From: AC-43 sp963728855 | GTDB taxonomy: Bacteria; Actinomycetota; Actinomycetes; Mycobacteriales; Micromonosporaceae | Reading direction: 5' to 3' | DNA length: 64,000 nucleotides | Assembly: GCA_963728855.1 (NCBI GenBank) | Contig: CAVSLN010000007.1 | Span: 1,501,938 to 1,565,937, forward strand | Shown: piece after piece, positions 1 through 8,198 of the stretch | How positions within the stretch are numbered: the first letter of the stretch is position 1 | How the letters are laid out: each line of letters begins with the position of its first letter | Position numbers and translations under genes: made by a program | Notes under the pieces: model-generated | Database searches by the model: none | Seen by the model: only the letters and a program-made list of their open reading frames with translations | Told to the model about the DNA's origin: nothing

Positions 1-3000
1 ATGGTGGGTTGGGTCTTCGTGCCGGGTTGGGTCGTCGCGGTGGACTGGTTGATGTCCAACTGCTCCGCCTTGGCCTTGGCCTCGGCCTGGTGCATCCTGC
101 GCGTCCGCCCGACATTGACCATGTGGTCGGCGCGCATGGACTGTTCGACCTGCCGCCTGGAACGCTCCCCGATGAACATCTGCTTGCGCTGCAGCCCTTT
201 GAGCTGATCGGTCAGGTGGGCTCTGTGCTCGACCAGCTCCGCACGCTGCTTGGCCGTCAGGGGCGGCTTGGCCTTCTCGGCTGAGGTCCCGGGCTTGTCG
301 TGGTACAGCCGGCCGTCGATGTCGCGGATCTGGTTGCGCAGCTCGCGCTGCTCCTGCGTGTTATGAGCCCTTTTCTCGTTGAGCAACCGATGCTGGGCGG
401 CCTGCGCGGCACGCAGCCGCTGCTGATGAATGGCCATGTCCGCGCGGGTCGTCGGGGTCAACGGCTCGTACGGCCGGCCTAGCTCCGACAACCACTTCCG
501 GTAGGCAAGCTCAAGGCTTCGAGCCTCCGTACCCTTCGGCAGCGTCGCCTGCTCCTGCCTGGTCAGCTTCGCCAACTGTGCTCGCAGGTCCGCCTTGTGC
601 AGCTCCAACCGGCGCAGCTCCAGATAGTCCTCGCCGCGCAGCCACCGCAACTGGGCCTCGATCTGCAGGCGTTCGTCCTCCAGGCTGCCCAGCTGCTCCA
701 GCAGGTCAGCCCGTGCGCCCTCGGTCATCTGCTTCAGCTCGACCCAGTCCGGCACCTCATCGGTGACCGTGTCGATCTTTTCGAGCGCCTGGCGCAGCCT
801 GTCTTCCGCTCGGGCGTTGTCGGCCAGCTTCAGGTGCTCAACACCGACCGCCTGCTCGACGTGCTGCTGGTGCTTGACCAGCTCCTCCTCCGTGGCCGGT
901 CCAAACGGCGACCACGTTGACGGGTCAGGCCGGCTGCCGTCCAACTCCTTCAGTACCGCATCCGCCCACCCGGTCGAGGCGCTGTCGAGCGACTCCAGCT
1001 CGCGGCGGATCACGGTTTGCTCATCCCGGATCCGGCGCACCAGCGTCGCGTCGGCCTCCCGCTTGGCCGTCTTCGTCGCCACACCGTCCGTCGCCGTTGT
1101 GCTCTGGCCCTCGGCCGATGTCTTGCTCTCCACCGTGGTCTTGCTCTCCACCGTGGTCTTACTCTCCACCGTGGTCGTCTGGCCCTCAGCCGAACTCTTA
1201 CCCCCGGCCGAGTTCTTGCTCGATGGGGTGGCGGAGGAGTCCTGGGTGGAGTGAGTCAAGGGATCCGACAGATGTTCTGGGGGCGTCCGCAACGCGTTCT
1301 GCCGGGCCTTCGCCTGCGCCTCGATCTGCGGCCGGTGCGCGTCTATCTGCTGAAGCTTCACCTCCAAGTCTGCCCGACGCCGCTGCAACTCAACGCGCTC
1401 TCCGTCGGTGAGTTGCTTGCCCAGCTCGTTCTTGACCGCATCGATTCTCTTGGACAGCTCTACGACCGCCTGTGACCCCGTACGCCGCATCGCCAACTCG
1501 TCCAGCCGATGCACGAGCTGCTCGCGCAGTACGTCGTCCGGCCTGATCACCTCAAGACTCACCCCCTCGGGCGGCCGGCCGTGCCGATCGATGTACTCGG
1601 TCAACCACCGTTCCTGGACCTCCATCTGTTCCAGCTCGGCGCGTACCGTTTCCTGCTCCTGCGAGATCGCCTCAAGCTCCGCCGCGGCCCGCTTCGCCGC
1701 CTCCGACACCTGCGTGTGCTCCGTCGTGTTCGGCGGTGTGTTCGGCGGTGTGTTCGGTGCACCGTGCTCGGCGTTGACCTGCTCCACCGCCAGGTGCAGC
1801 TGCCGCTCCAGCCGATCCCTGCGCTCCAGCAGCGCGTCCCGATGGGCGTCGCCGAAATCGGCCTGCAAGTTCGCCTTGACATCGGCGAGTTCATTGGCAG
1901 CCGCGGTGTGCTCCTGCGTGTTGTTCGCCAGCTTCAGGTTGGTCGCCCGCATGTCAGCCTGAATAGCCAGCTCGATGTGCTGGCGCTGGATGCTCATGTC
2001 GGCGCGGGTACCCGGTGTCAACGGCTCGTACGGCAGTCCCCATCGCTGGCGCCACTGCCGGTACTCCAGCTCCACCCGGCGGGCGTCTTCGTCAACGGGC
2101 AGGGTCTGCTTCTCCTGCTCGGCCAGCTCGGTCAGCCGCCGCTGGATTTCCTGGCGACGCGTGACGATCTCCGCCGCCGAGCCGTCGTGCTGTCTTTCCA
2201 GCTCATCCAGCTTGCGCAGCTCCCGCAACGCCTGGGTACGCTGGCCATGCAGCTCACGTACGAGTGCGGCGTTGGTCTCCTGCTGTTCCCTGGACTGCAC
2301 GGTCTCGGCCATCTTCGCCTTGACCGCCGCTATCTTCGCCGCGTTGGCCTGCTTGGCCGCCTCCACGGGGTCGGTATGGCGCAGCTCCGCCAACTGTTGC
2401 CGGTGATTCTGCTCGATCGCTTCGCGTTCCAGCCGCAGCTGCCGCAGCTGCTCCCGCAGGTCCATCAGCTTCGGCGACTCCCGCAGTAGTTGTGACCGCA
2501 CCTCGGGATCGCGGACCTTGCTGTACTCGTCCACGACTTTGGCGATCTCCGTGCCTACCGCGTTCTGCTCTTCGGTGTTCTTCGACCTGGCCTCGTTGGT
2601 CGCCTGGTGTACCGACCGCTCGGCCCGGTGCGCGGCCTGCTGGGCCTCGAGCCGCTGCACCGCCACCTCGGCGCGGGTCTGCGGGGTGGACCGCTCGTAG
2701 GGTCGGCCCTGCTCGCGCAGCCAGTCCCGGTGTTCGATCTCGGCCTGCCGCGCCTCCGGATCCTTCGGCAACGTTGCCGTCTCGCGCTGGTCCAGGTCAA
2801 GCAGCCGCTGCACCAACTGCTCTTCATGCGGGTTCGAGGTGGACCCACCCGATTCGTCAACCCCGTTACCGACCGAGGCCGAGTTGTTCTGCTCCGTCAG
2901 GTTGTCCAACTGCCACTGGGTCCGCTCACGCTCCAGCCAGACCTGCCGGACCTCGAGCTCCTCGCTCGACAGCGACTCCACGGCGGACTGTTGGGTTTCC

Positions 3001-6000
3001 GTACTGGCGTTGTTCGCTGCCAAACCATCGCCGGACTGTTCGTACTCACCCAACACGTGACCGTCACCAGAGAACGGCGCAAGCTTCGGCTGCGGCTGCT
3101 TCTGCTCGTTACGGTTCGGCTCAATAACCTCAGTGCGACCACCCTGGCTGGCTCCCCGCAACCCCGTCCCACCGCCCGACGAGCCGCCCCCGCCACCGTG
3201 CGACTCACTCCCGCCGCCGCTGCCGTGGTTCGGCTTCGTCAGTGGATGCTCCGGCCGACTCGACTGCCCGGAACCACCACCCGACGAGCTGCCGTTGGAG
3301 GACTCACCATCTGACCCACGGCCCACACCGCCCTTGCCCGCGGCGCCGTTACCCGCAGCGCCGTTACCCGCGGCGCCGTTACCCGCGGCGCCGTTACCCG
3401 CAGCGCCGTTACCCGACTGATTCTTCTCCGACACGAGGTCCGCAAGCGTCATTCCTCGCGGACGCTGCTCGGGCCACGGCTGCGCCGGTACCTTCTTCCC
3501 CGTCTCCAACACATAACCTGGGGGCTCCTCGTGCGGCTGCTCCGCCGGCCCGGTCGACTTCCCACCGTTCGAGGACTTACCACCGGACTCGTCTCCCGTA
3601 CCGCCGTGACCCTCAACACCGCTACCCGTACCGCCGTTGCCCCCGGCGTCGTCACCCGTCCCACTCTTACCCTTACCGCCGTTGCCCCCGACGCTGTCAC
3701 CCGTCCCGTTCTTACCGGCACCGCCGTTACCCGACGTGTCCCTCCCCGAGGCGAGGTCCGCGAGCGTCATCGTTCGCGGACGCTCTGGCCACGGCTGCGC
3801 CGGTACTCTCTCCCCCGTCCCCAACACATAACCCCGGGGCTCCTCGCGCTGCTGCTCCGCCAGCCCCGTCGACTCCGCGGCGTTTGCGGACTCACCACCC
3901 GACCGATCTCCCGTACCGCCGTTACCCTCACCGCTGCTACCCGTACCGCCGTTACTGTCGGCGCCGTTACCCTCACCGCCGTCATCCGTTCCGCCCTTGC
4001 CCGCACCTTCGTTACCGCCGACGCCGTCAGCCGTCTCGCTCTTACCCGCAGGCTCCTCGCGCGGCTTTTGCGCCGGCCTCGTCGACTCCTCGGCAAGGTC
4101 GTTGATCGTCCGGATCCTGGGCGGCTTCGACGGCCAGGACGCAGTCTTGTCCCCAGCCGGGACCTCCTTGCCGTCCAGGCGATAGGGCCCGTCCTGACGG
4201 TCAGCCTGGCCCCCGTTTCGCACCACGGGCTTGGCGACCTCATCGTGCATCCGCCCCAACGTGTCGAGATCGATAATGCGTGGCTTCGGCGGCTCTATCG
4301 GCTTCGGCGGCTCCGCGGATACCTCCCGCCCGTCCCAGGTGCGCCCCGGACCCCAGTCCCGTGCCTTCGGCACCTCAACCGTCGGCTCCGGCAGCCCCTC
4401 AAGATCGGCGACAGTAACGAGCTTGGGCTTGGCCGGCTCCGGCCACGGCTTCTCCTTCGGCACCTCCTGCCCGTCCTGCCCGTCCGGCGTCTCCTGCCCA
4501 TCCGGCGCCGAGGCATCCTTGTCCCGCAGGGAGTGACCCGGACCCCGGTCGCGCTGTCCGCTGGGCTCGTTCGTGGACCGCTCCGGCATCCGGGAAAGAT
4601 CGTCCACCGTGATCCGCGTGCCCCGTCGCCACACCCGGCCCTCCGGGAGAGTGGACGGCTGCCGCTCGTTTCCATTCGGTACCGAGTCGAGGACCCGCTC
4701 GCCAGCGGACTGGCTCACCGGCCGCCGGTCCTGGCCAAGCTCCCGGTTCTTCTGCACCCACGCGGGCGGATCCGCGTTCTGGTTCGGTTCATCAACGTGC
4801 GGAGCCTGCTCGGTCCCATCCGAACTCCGCTCACCAACCTCCCCGTGCTGCTCAACCACCTCCGCGTTCGGTTCATCAACGTGCGAAGCCTGCTCGGCGC
4901 CATCCGAACTCTGCTCGCTAACCTCTGTAGTCTGGTCAACCGCCTCCGCGTTCTGTCCGGTAGCGTCCGAGTGCCGCTCGGCCGCGTCCGAACTTTCCTG
5001 TGCTGAACGCCGCGCCGACTGCGCCTCCAGTTGCTCGGCACGGTACTTGGCCAACTGCTGCGCCGCCGACATCTTCTGCCCCGCGGCGGTCTCTGCCGTC
5101 GGGTCGACATCGGTCTTCGTCGACGACTCCATAGTCGCCCCGGTATCCACGTCCAGCCGCAGCGCCTTTTCCACCGCCGCCTTCTCCACGGCGTCCCGCT
5201 GCGCGTGCTGGGTCTGGGCCGCCTCCTCCTGCGCCTTTCGGTTCGCCGCCAGCGTTTGCCGGCGAAGTTCGGCCTCGCGCAAGACTTCCCGCGGCGTCAA
5301 CCCACCACGGCTCTTCAGCTCCGCATCGTGCTGCTTCTGCTCAGCCAGCCACTGCTTCTCGGTGTCGTGCAGTTCCTGGCGCCGCTGCTCGGCGGTGTGC
5401 GTCCGCTGTTCGGCAGCCTCGCGGATCGCCGCGTTCCGGCTGGGCGCGGTTTTTTTCAACACATCCGAGGTGCCGTCTGGCAGACGGTCCTGCGGCGCTG
5501 GCGGCTCCGCTGTCTTGGCGACCGGCTTTTCCGGGCGGTTCGGCTCGTACCGCGCCGGACCCTCCCGCTTGGCGGACTGCTCCCGGTAGTCAGCCAGTTG
5601 CTGATCGGCGGATGCCTTCCGGCGCGTCTCGAACTCGGTCAGCGTCTTCTCGTGGACGCCGTCACCGCCAGCCTCATGCGAGCTCGACTCCGGTGACTGC
5701 GACGACTCCCCGGTCTTGGTGACAGGTCCGGTAGCATTCCCGTTCGGCCCGGTGCCGGTTGTCTGCGGCTCCCCCGGCCGGGACACTGTATCGTGCCCGG
5801 TGCCGTTCACACCGGAAGTCACCGGCGACTGCGCCGGCTCCGCTGTCTTGGTGACCGGCTCGACAATGTGCCCGTTCGGGCCGGTACCGTTGGTCGTCAG
5901 CGCTTCCGGGCGGGATACCGTCTGGTGCCCGGTGCCGTTCGCACCAGAGGTCACCGAAGGCTGGCTCGTTGAGACCGGTGAACTGGGCGTCTCCTTGCTC

Positions 6001-7715
6001 GACACGACCTGGGTCGAGTCGCGCGGGACCTCCGGGGTGACCTTGGCTGGCGGCCCACCGTTCGGAGTCACCGTCTCCGATGTCGGCGCCGTGTTGTTCG
6101 TCGGCGCCGTGTTGTTCGTCGGCGCTGTGTTGTTCGTCGGCGCTGTGTTGTTCGTCGGCGTTGTGTTGTTCGTCGGCGTTGTTGCGTCGGCGTTGGGGAT
6201 CGTCTTCGTTACGTCACTGGTATGTGGCGTCGTGACGCCTGTTGACGTCGAGTTGTTCGTCTCTGTCGAGCTGTTTGTTGTCGCCGTGGTGATGTCTTTT
6301 GCCGTTACTGTGGTCCCGGACGTGTTGTTGGGCGTGGACCCCGACGTCGTGCTCCCATTGGTCTTCGAACTGGAGCTGTGCGACAGGGTGGAGCTGTCGG
6401 TCGGGGTGGAGCTGTGGGTTGGGTTGGAGCTATCCGTCGGGGTGGAGCTGTTGGTTGGATTCGAGGTCGGGTTGGTATCGCCGGTGTGGTTCACCTTCGG
6501 CGACGGCCCGGACATCGATGCCGGGTCGGTATTCTGCACCGGTGGAGGATCGGGCGGCTGGCTGCCGTTGCGTGTCTCGGTCCCGTCCGGCACCAGGTTC
6601 GTCGGTTGGTTCGGTAGCTTCTCCGGTGGCGTACCGGTGGGCTGGTGTGGCGGCTGCCCTGGCAACTTCGTACCGTTCGGTGCCACCACCGGTTCCGGTG
6701 TCTTGGTGGTGTTGGACGCCGTGGTCCCGTTCCCCTCCGCCTTCGGCCCGGTACCCCGGTCGAACGTGACCGACAGCGGCGCGATGGTGTTCGGATCCTT
6801 GATCGTGGGGACATCGATCTTCGCCCCCTCGCCCTTGCCGCCGAACAGCCCGCCGCGCTCGTCCAGCTTCTTGCCCAGGTAGTGAACCAGTCCGTGGAAA
6901 CCACCGGATGACATCGCACCCAGGATGTCGCTCTTGGGTCCGGCGCCGTGGAGTCCGTCCGTACCCTCCGTTGCCAGCACGTTGACGACCGTGGGGATCA
7001 CCTGGCTCGCCGCGCCACGCGCCCAGTACGCCACCGGGGAACGGCCGAACGGAAGCTTCTTGATGATCCCGAGGACGTTGTGCACCAAGGCACCCAGGGC
7101 GCCGAGCCCGGCCATCGTCAGTACCTGGTTGATGTCGATCGTCGACCGGTGCTTCAGGAAATACTTCTGGATCGCCTCGGCGCCGAGCTCGACCCCGCCC
7201 ATCACGAGCGCCCCGATGAGCATCTCCAGCAACAGCCGCCCGAGGATCTGCCCCGCGATCTGCTGGAAAGCCTCCAGCAGGGCCGCGTAGATACCCAGCG
7301 AGAACCCCAACGTCGGGAACGCCAGCGTGAGCAGCTTGTAGAACGCGACGAGCAGGAGCGCCGCCATGATGATGAGCGTGATCTTCGCGTACTCGACCTG
7401 CACGCCGATCTTGTTCCCGGTATCGCCGGCACCGGTCAGGTCCTCGAACATCTTGGGCCCCAACAGCGCTTCGGAGTCGCCGACGATCTGTCCCAGGTAC
7501 TCGTACGCGGCCTCGAACGCCGGCCCCAGCCCCGCGTCCTTGAGGTCCCCCTGCAGCGCCGTCAGCTGGCCAGCCAGCTTGTGCATCTTCGCCGCGTTCG
7601 GCACCAGCACCGGATCGATCTTGAAGAACCCGTCCTCGTTCTCGGGCGGAAACTTCTGCCCGAACAGGAGCAGGTACATGATCCACCACAGCGCAGGTGG
7701 TGGCGGGGGAATCAC
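1..7715 (-). CDS. Giant WXG100-like/coiled-coil protein of the ESX locus (3' end off window)
   Basis: One frame stays open from a GTG at 7715 to the left edge: about 2,571 codons with no stop. I checked frame agreement at 6098, 4868, 1742 and the edge. The GTG lies 5 bases after the stop of the upstream WXG100-like gene, and a stop at 7740-7742 excludes earlier starts. Residues 1-110 resemble the WXG100-like N-terminal domain of CpnT-type giant proteins (PPPPPALWWIMY, then GQKFPPENEDGF). A hydrophobic stretch covers about residues 110-180. After it come a Thr/Asn/Pro-rich disordered region (about 300-685), an Ala/Glu/Gln charged region, Gly/Asn-rich linkers carrying a six-fold short motif (about 1035-1430), and a long coiled coil (about 1540-2571) with four degenerate repeats. 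Proteins of this build are usually T7SS substrates with a C-terminal effector or toxin. That end lies outside the window, so the activity is unknown. Confidence 0.85.
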   Translation of the reverse strand, partial: MIPPPPPALWWIMYLLLFGQKFPPENEDGFFKIDPVLVPNAAKMHKLAGQLTALQGDLKDAGLGPAFEAAYEYLGQIVGDSEALLGPKMFEDLTGAGDTGNKIGVQVEYAKITLIIMAALLLVAFYKLLTLAFPTLGFSLGIYAALLEAFQQIAGQILGRLLLEMLIGALVMGGVELGAEAIQKYFLKHRSTIDINQVLTMAGLGALGALVHNVLGIIKKLPFGRSPVAYWARGAASQVIPTVVNVLATEGTDGLHGAGPKSDILGAMSSGGFHGLVHYLGKKLDERGGLFGGKGEGAKIDVPTIKDPNTIAPLSVTFDRGTGPKAEGNGTTASNTTKTPEPVVAPNGTKLPGQPPHQPTGTPPEKLPNQPTNLVPDGTETRNGSQPPDPPPVQNTDPASMSGPSPKVNHTGDTNPTSNPTNSSTPTDSSNPTHSSTPTDSSTLSHSSSSKTNGSTTSGSTPNNTSGTTVTAKDITTATTNSSTETNNSTSTGVTTPHTSDVTKTIPNADATTPTNNTTPTNNTAPTNNTAPTNNTAPTNNTAPTSETVTPNGGPPAKVTPEVPRDSTQVVSSKETPSSPVSTSQPSVTSGANGTGHQTVSRPEALTTNGTGPNGHIVEPVTKTAEPAQSPVTSGVNGTGHDTVSRPGEPQTTGTGPNGNATGPVTKTGESSQSPESSSHEAGGDGVHEKTLTEFETRRKASADQQLADYREQSAKREGPARYEPNRPEKPVAKTAEPPAPQDRLPDGTSDVLKKTAPSRNAAIREAAEQRTHTAEQRRQELHDTEKQWLAEQKQHDAELKSRGGLTPREVLREAELRRQTLAANRKAQEEAAQTQHAQRDAVEKAAVEKALRLDVDTGATMESSTKTDVDPTAETAAGQKMSAAQQLAKYRAEQLEAQSARRSAQESSDAAERHSDATGQNAEAVDQTTEVSEQSSDGAEQASHVDEPNAEVVEQHGEVGERSSDGTEQAPHVDEPNQNADPPAWVQKNRELGQDRRPVSQSAGERVLDSVPNGNERQPSTLPEGRVWRRGTRITVDDLSRMPERSTNEPSGQRDRGPGHSLRDKDASAPDGQETPDGQDGQEVPKEKPWPEPAKPKLVTVADLEGLPEPTVEVPKARDWGPGRTWDGREVSAEPPKPIEPPKPRIIDLDTLGRMHDEVAKPVVRNGGQADRQDGPYRLDGKEVPAGDKTASWPSKPPRIRTINDLAEESTRPAQKPREEPAGKSETADGVGGNEGAGKGGTDDGGEGNGADSNGGTGSSGEGNGGTGDRSGGESANAAESTGLAEQQREEPRGYVLGTGERVPAQPWPERPRTMTLADLASGRDTSGNGGAGKNGTGDSVGGNGGKGKSGTGDDAGGNGGTGSGVEGHGGTGDESGGKSSNGGKSTGPAEQPHEEPPGYVLETGKKVPAQPWPEQRPRGMTLADLVSEKNQSGNGAAGNGAAGNGAAGNGAAGNGAAGKGGVGRGSDGESSNGSSSGGGSGQSSRPEHPLTKPNHGSGGGSESHGGGGGSSGGGTGLRGASQGGRTEVIEPNRNEQKQPQPKLAPFSGDGHVLGEYEQSGDGLAANNASTETQQSAVESLSSEELEVRQVWLERERTQWQLDNLTEQNNSASVGNGVDESGGSTSNPHEEQLVQRLLDLDQRETATLPKDPEARQAEIEHRDWLREQGRPYERSTPQTRAEVAVQRLEAQQAAHRAERSVHQATNEARSKNTEEQNAVGTEIAKVVDEYSKVRDPEVRSQLLRESPKLMDLREQLRQLRLEREAIEQNHRQQLAELRHTDPVEAAKQANAAKIAAVKAKMAETVQSREQQETNAALVRELHGQRTQALRELRKLDELERQHDGSAAEIVTRRQEIQRRLTELAEQEKQTLPVDEDARRVELEYRQWRQRWGLPYEPLTPGTRADMSIQRQHIELAIQADMRATNLKLANNTQEHTAAANELADVKANLQADFGDAHRDALLERRDRLERQLHLAVEQVNAEHGAPNTPPNTPPNTTEHTQVSEAAKRAAAELEAISQEQETVRAELEQMEVQERWLTEYIDRHGRPPEGVSLEVIRPDDVLREQLVHRLDELAMRRTGSQAVVELSKRIDAVKNELGKQLTDGERVELQRRRADLEVKLQQIDAHRPQIEAQAKARQNALRTPPEHLSDPLTHSTQDSSATPSSKNSAGGKSSAEGQTTTVESKTTVESKTTVESKTSAEGQSTTATDGVATKTAKREADATLVRRIRDEQTVIRRELESLDSASTGWADAVLKELDGSRPDPSTWSPFGPATEEELVKHQQHVEQAVGVEHLKLADNARAEDRLRQALEKIDTVTDEVPDWVELKQMTEGARADLLEQLGSLEDERLQIEAQLRWLRGEDYLELRRLELHKADLRAQLAKLTRQEQATLPKGTEARSLELAYRKWLSELGRPYEPLTPTTRADMAIHQQRLRAAQAAQHRLLNEKRAHNTQEQRELRNQIRDIDGRLYHDKPGTSAEKAKPPLTAKQRAELVEHRAHLTDQLKGLQRKQMFIGERSRRQVEQSMRADHMVNVGRTRRMHQAEAKAKAEQLDINQSTATTQPGTKTQPT
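3332..3415. repeat. 15-bp in-frame minisatellite (GNGAA repeat)
   Basis: Five or so tandem copies of a 15-bp unit (gcgccgttacccgcg with a g/a variant). In the giant minus-strand gene they encode repeated Gly-Asn-Gly-Ala-Ala. The array lies in a Gly-rich linker between the last xxTLxDL motif and the C-terminal coiled coil. Confidence 0.85.
6082..6183. repeat. 18-bp in-frame minisatellite (PTNNTA repeat)
   Basis: Five near-identical tandem copies of an 18-bp unit (gttcgtcggcgccgtgtt). They encode Pro-Thr-Asn-Asn-Thr-Ala in the giant minus-strand gene, inside its Thr/Asn-rich disordered region. The repeat keeps the frame. Confidence 0.85.
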
Positions 7716-7720
7716 GGGAG

Positions 7721-8014
7721 TTACCGGGGGTTTTGGTTCTCAGTGTTGTCGATGTTCTTCGCCATCGTGCGGAAGTTGCCCTGAACCTTGGTCAGCCCGT
7801 CATGGACGTCGTGAAACGCCTGGATGAGCTTGTCCATGGCGGGCGGGAACTTCTCACCGAACTCCTTGGACATCCCGTCCGGGCTCCACGGCTGCCCGAT
7901 CTCGACCAGGCCCTCGTGCAGCCCGTCTGCGATGTCCAAGGCCAAGGCGATCGGCTCGTCGAACTTCTTCGCCACGAAGCGGTACTTGTCGGATGACGCG
8001 ACGACATCTGTCAT
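7721..8014 (-). CDS. WXG100-like ESX protein
   Basis: A 97-residue helical protein starting MTDVVASSDKYRFVAKKF. Its mid-protein turn, GQPWSPDGMSKEFGEKF, matches the Trp turn of WXG100 proteins although the exact W-x-G is not kept. Proteins of this family form helical-hairpin dimers and act as T7SS substrates or as partners of larger substrates. The gene lies directly before the giant gene with only 5 bases between stop and next start. It is therefore the likely cognate helical partner of the giant protein. Partnership is inferred from position and length. Confidence 0.75.
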   Translation of the reverse strand: MTDVVASSDKYRFVAKKFDEPIALALDIADGLHEGLVEIGQPWSPDGMSKEFGEKFPPAMDKLIQAFHDVHDGLTKVQGNFRTMAKNIDNTENQNPR

Positions 8015-8082
8015 GCCGCTCGTACCCCGGTCGGGCGCGACCGGTTCAACCGCCCGCGCACCCGTATCCCCTGCTCAGGGTA

Positions 8083-8096
8083 CGGGCCGCGGCCCG
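8083..8096. repeat. 14-bp perfect palindrome upstream of the WXG/giant gene pair
   Basis: The sequence cgggccgcggcccg is its own reverse complement. It lies about 70 bp upstream of the WXG100-like start at 8014, downstream of the AAA+ gene stop. It could form a terminator-like hairpin for the upstream genes or be a binding site. No T-tract follows it in the minus-strand direction. Confidence 0.45.
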
Positions 8097-8121
8097 GTGA
8101 CCATTGCCTGTACCTGACTGT

Positions 8122-8159
8122 CTTCCAGACCAGACGAGAGCTTCCAGGCCAGACGAGAG
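8122..8159. promoter_or_regulatory. Two tandem 19-bp direct repeats before the WXG/giant gene pair
   Basis: Two adjacent copies of cttccagaccagacgagag, differing at one position, fill 38 bp of the 184-bp gap between the AAA+ gene stop (8199) and the WXG100-like start (8014). Back-to-back 19-bp repeats suggest a regulator site for separate expression of the WXG/giant pair. The function is inferred from placement only. Confidence 0.4.
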
Positions 8160-8198
8160 ATTAACGGGACATGTCGGCCGGCTCGACGCTGGCAATCC

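Noticed and set aside
6430..7689. A 419-codon minus-strand frame inside the giant gene
   Set aside because: It is out of frame with the 2,570-codon gene and is composed of Arg/Gly-rich shadow sequence.
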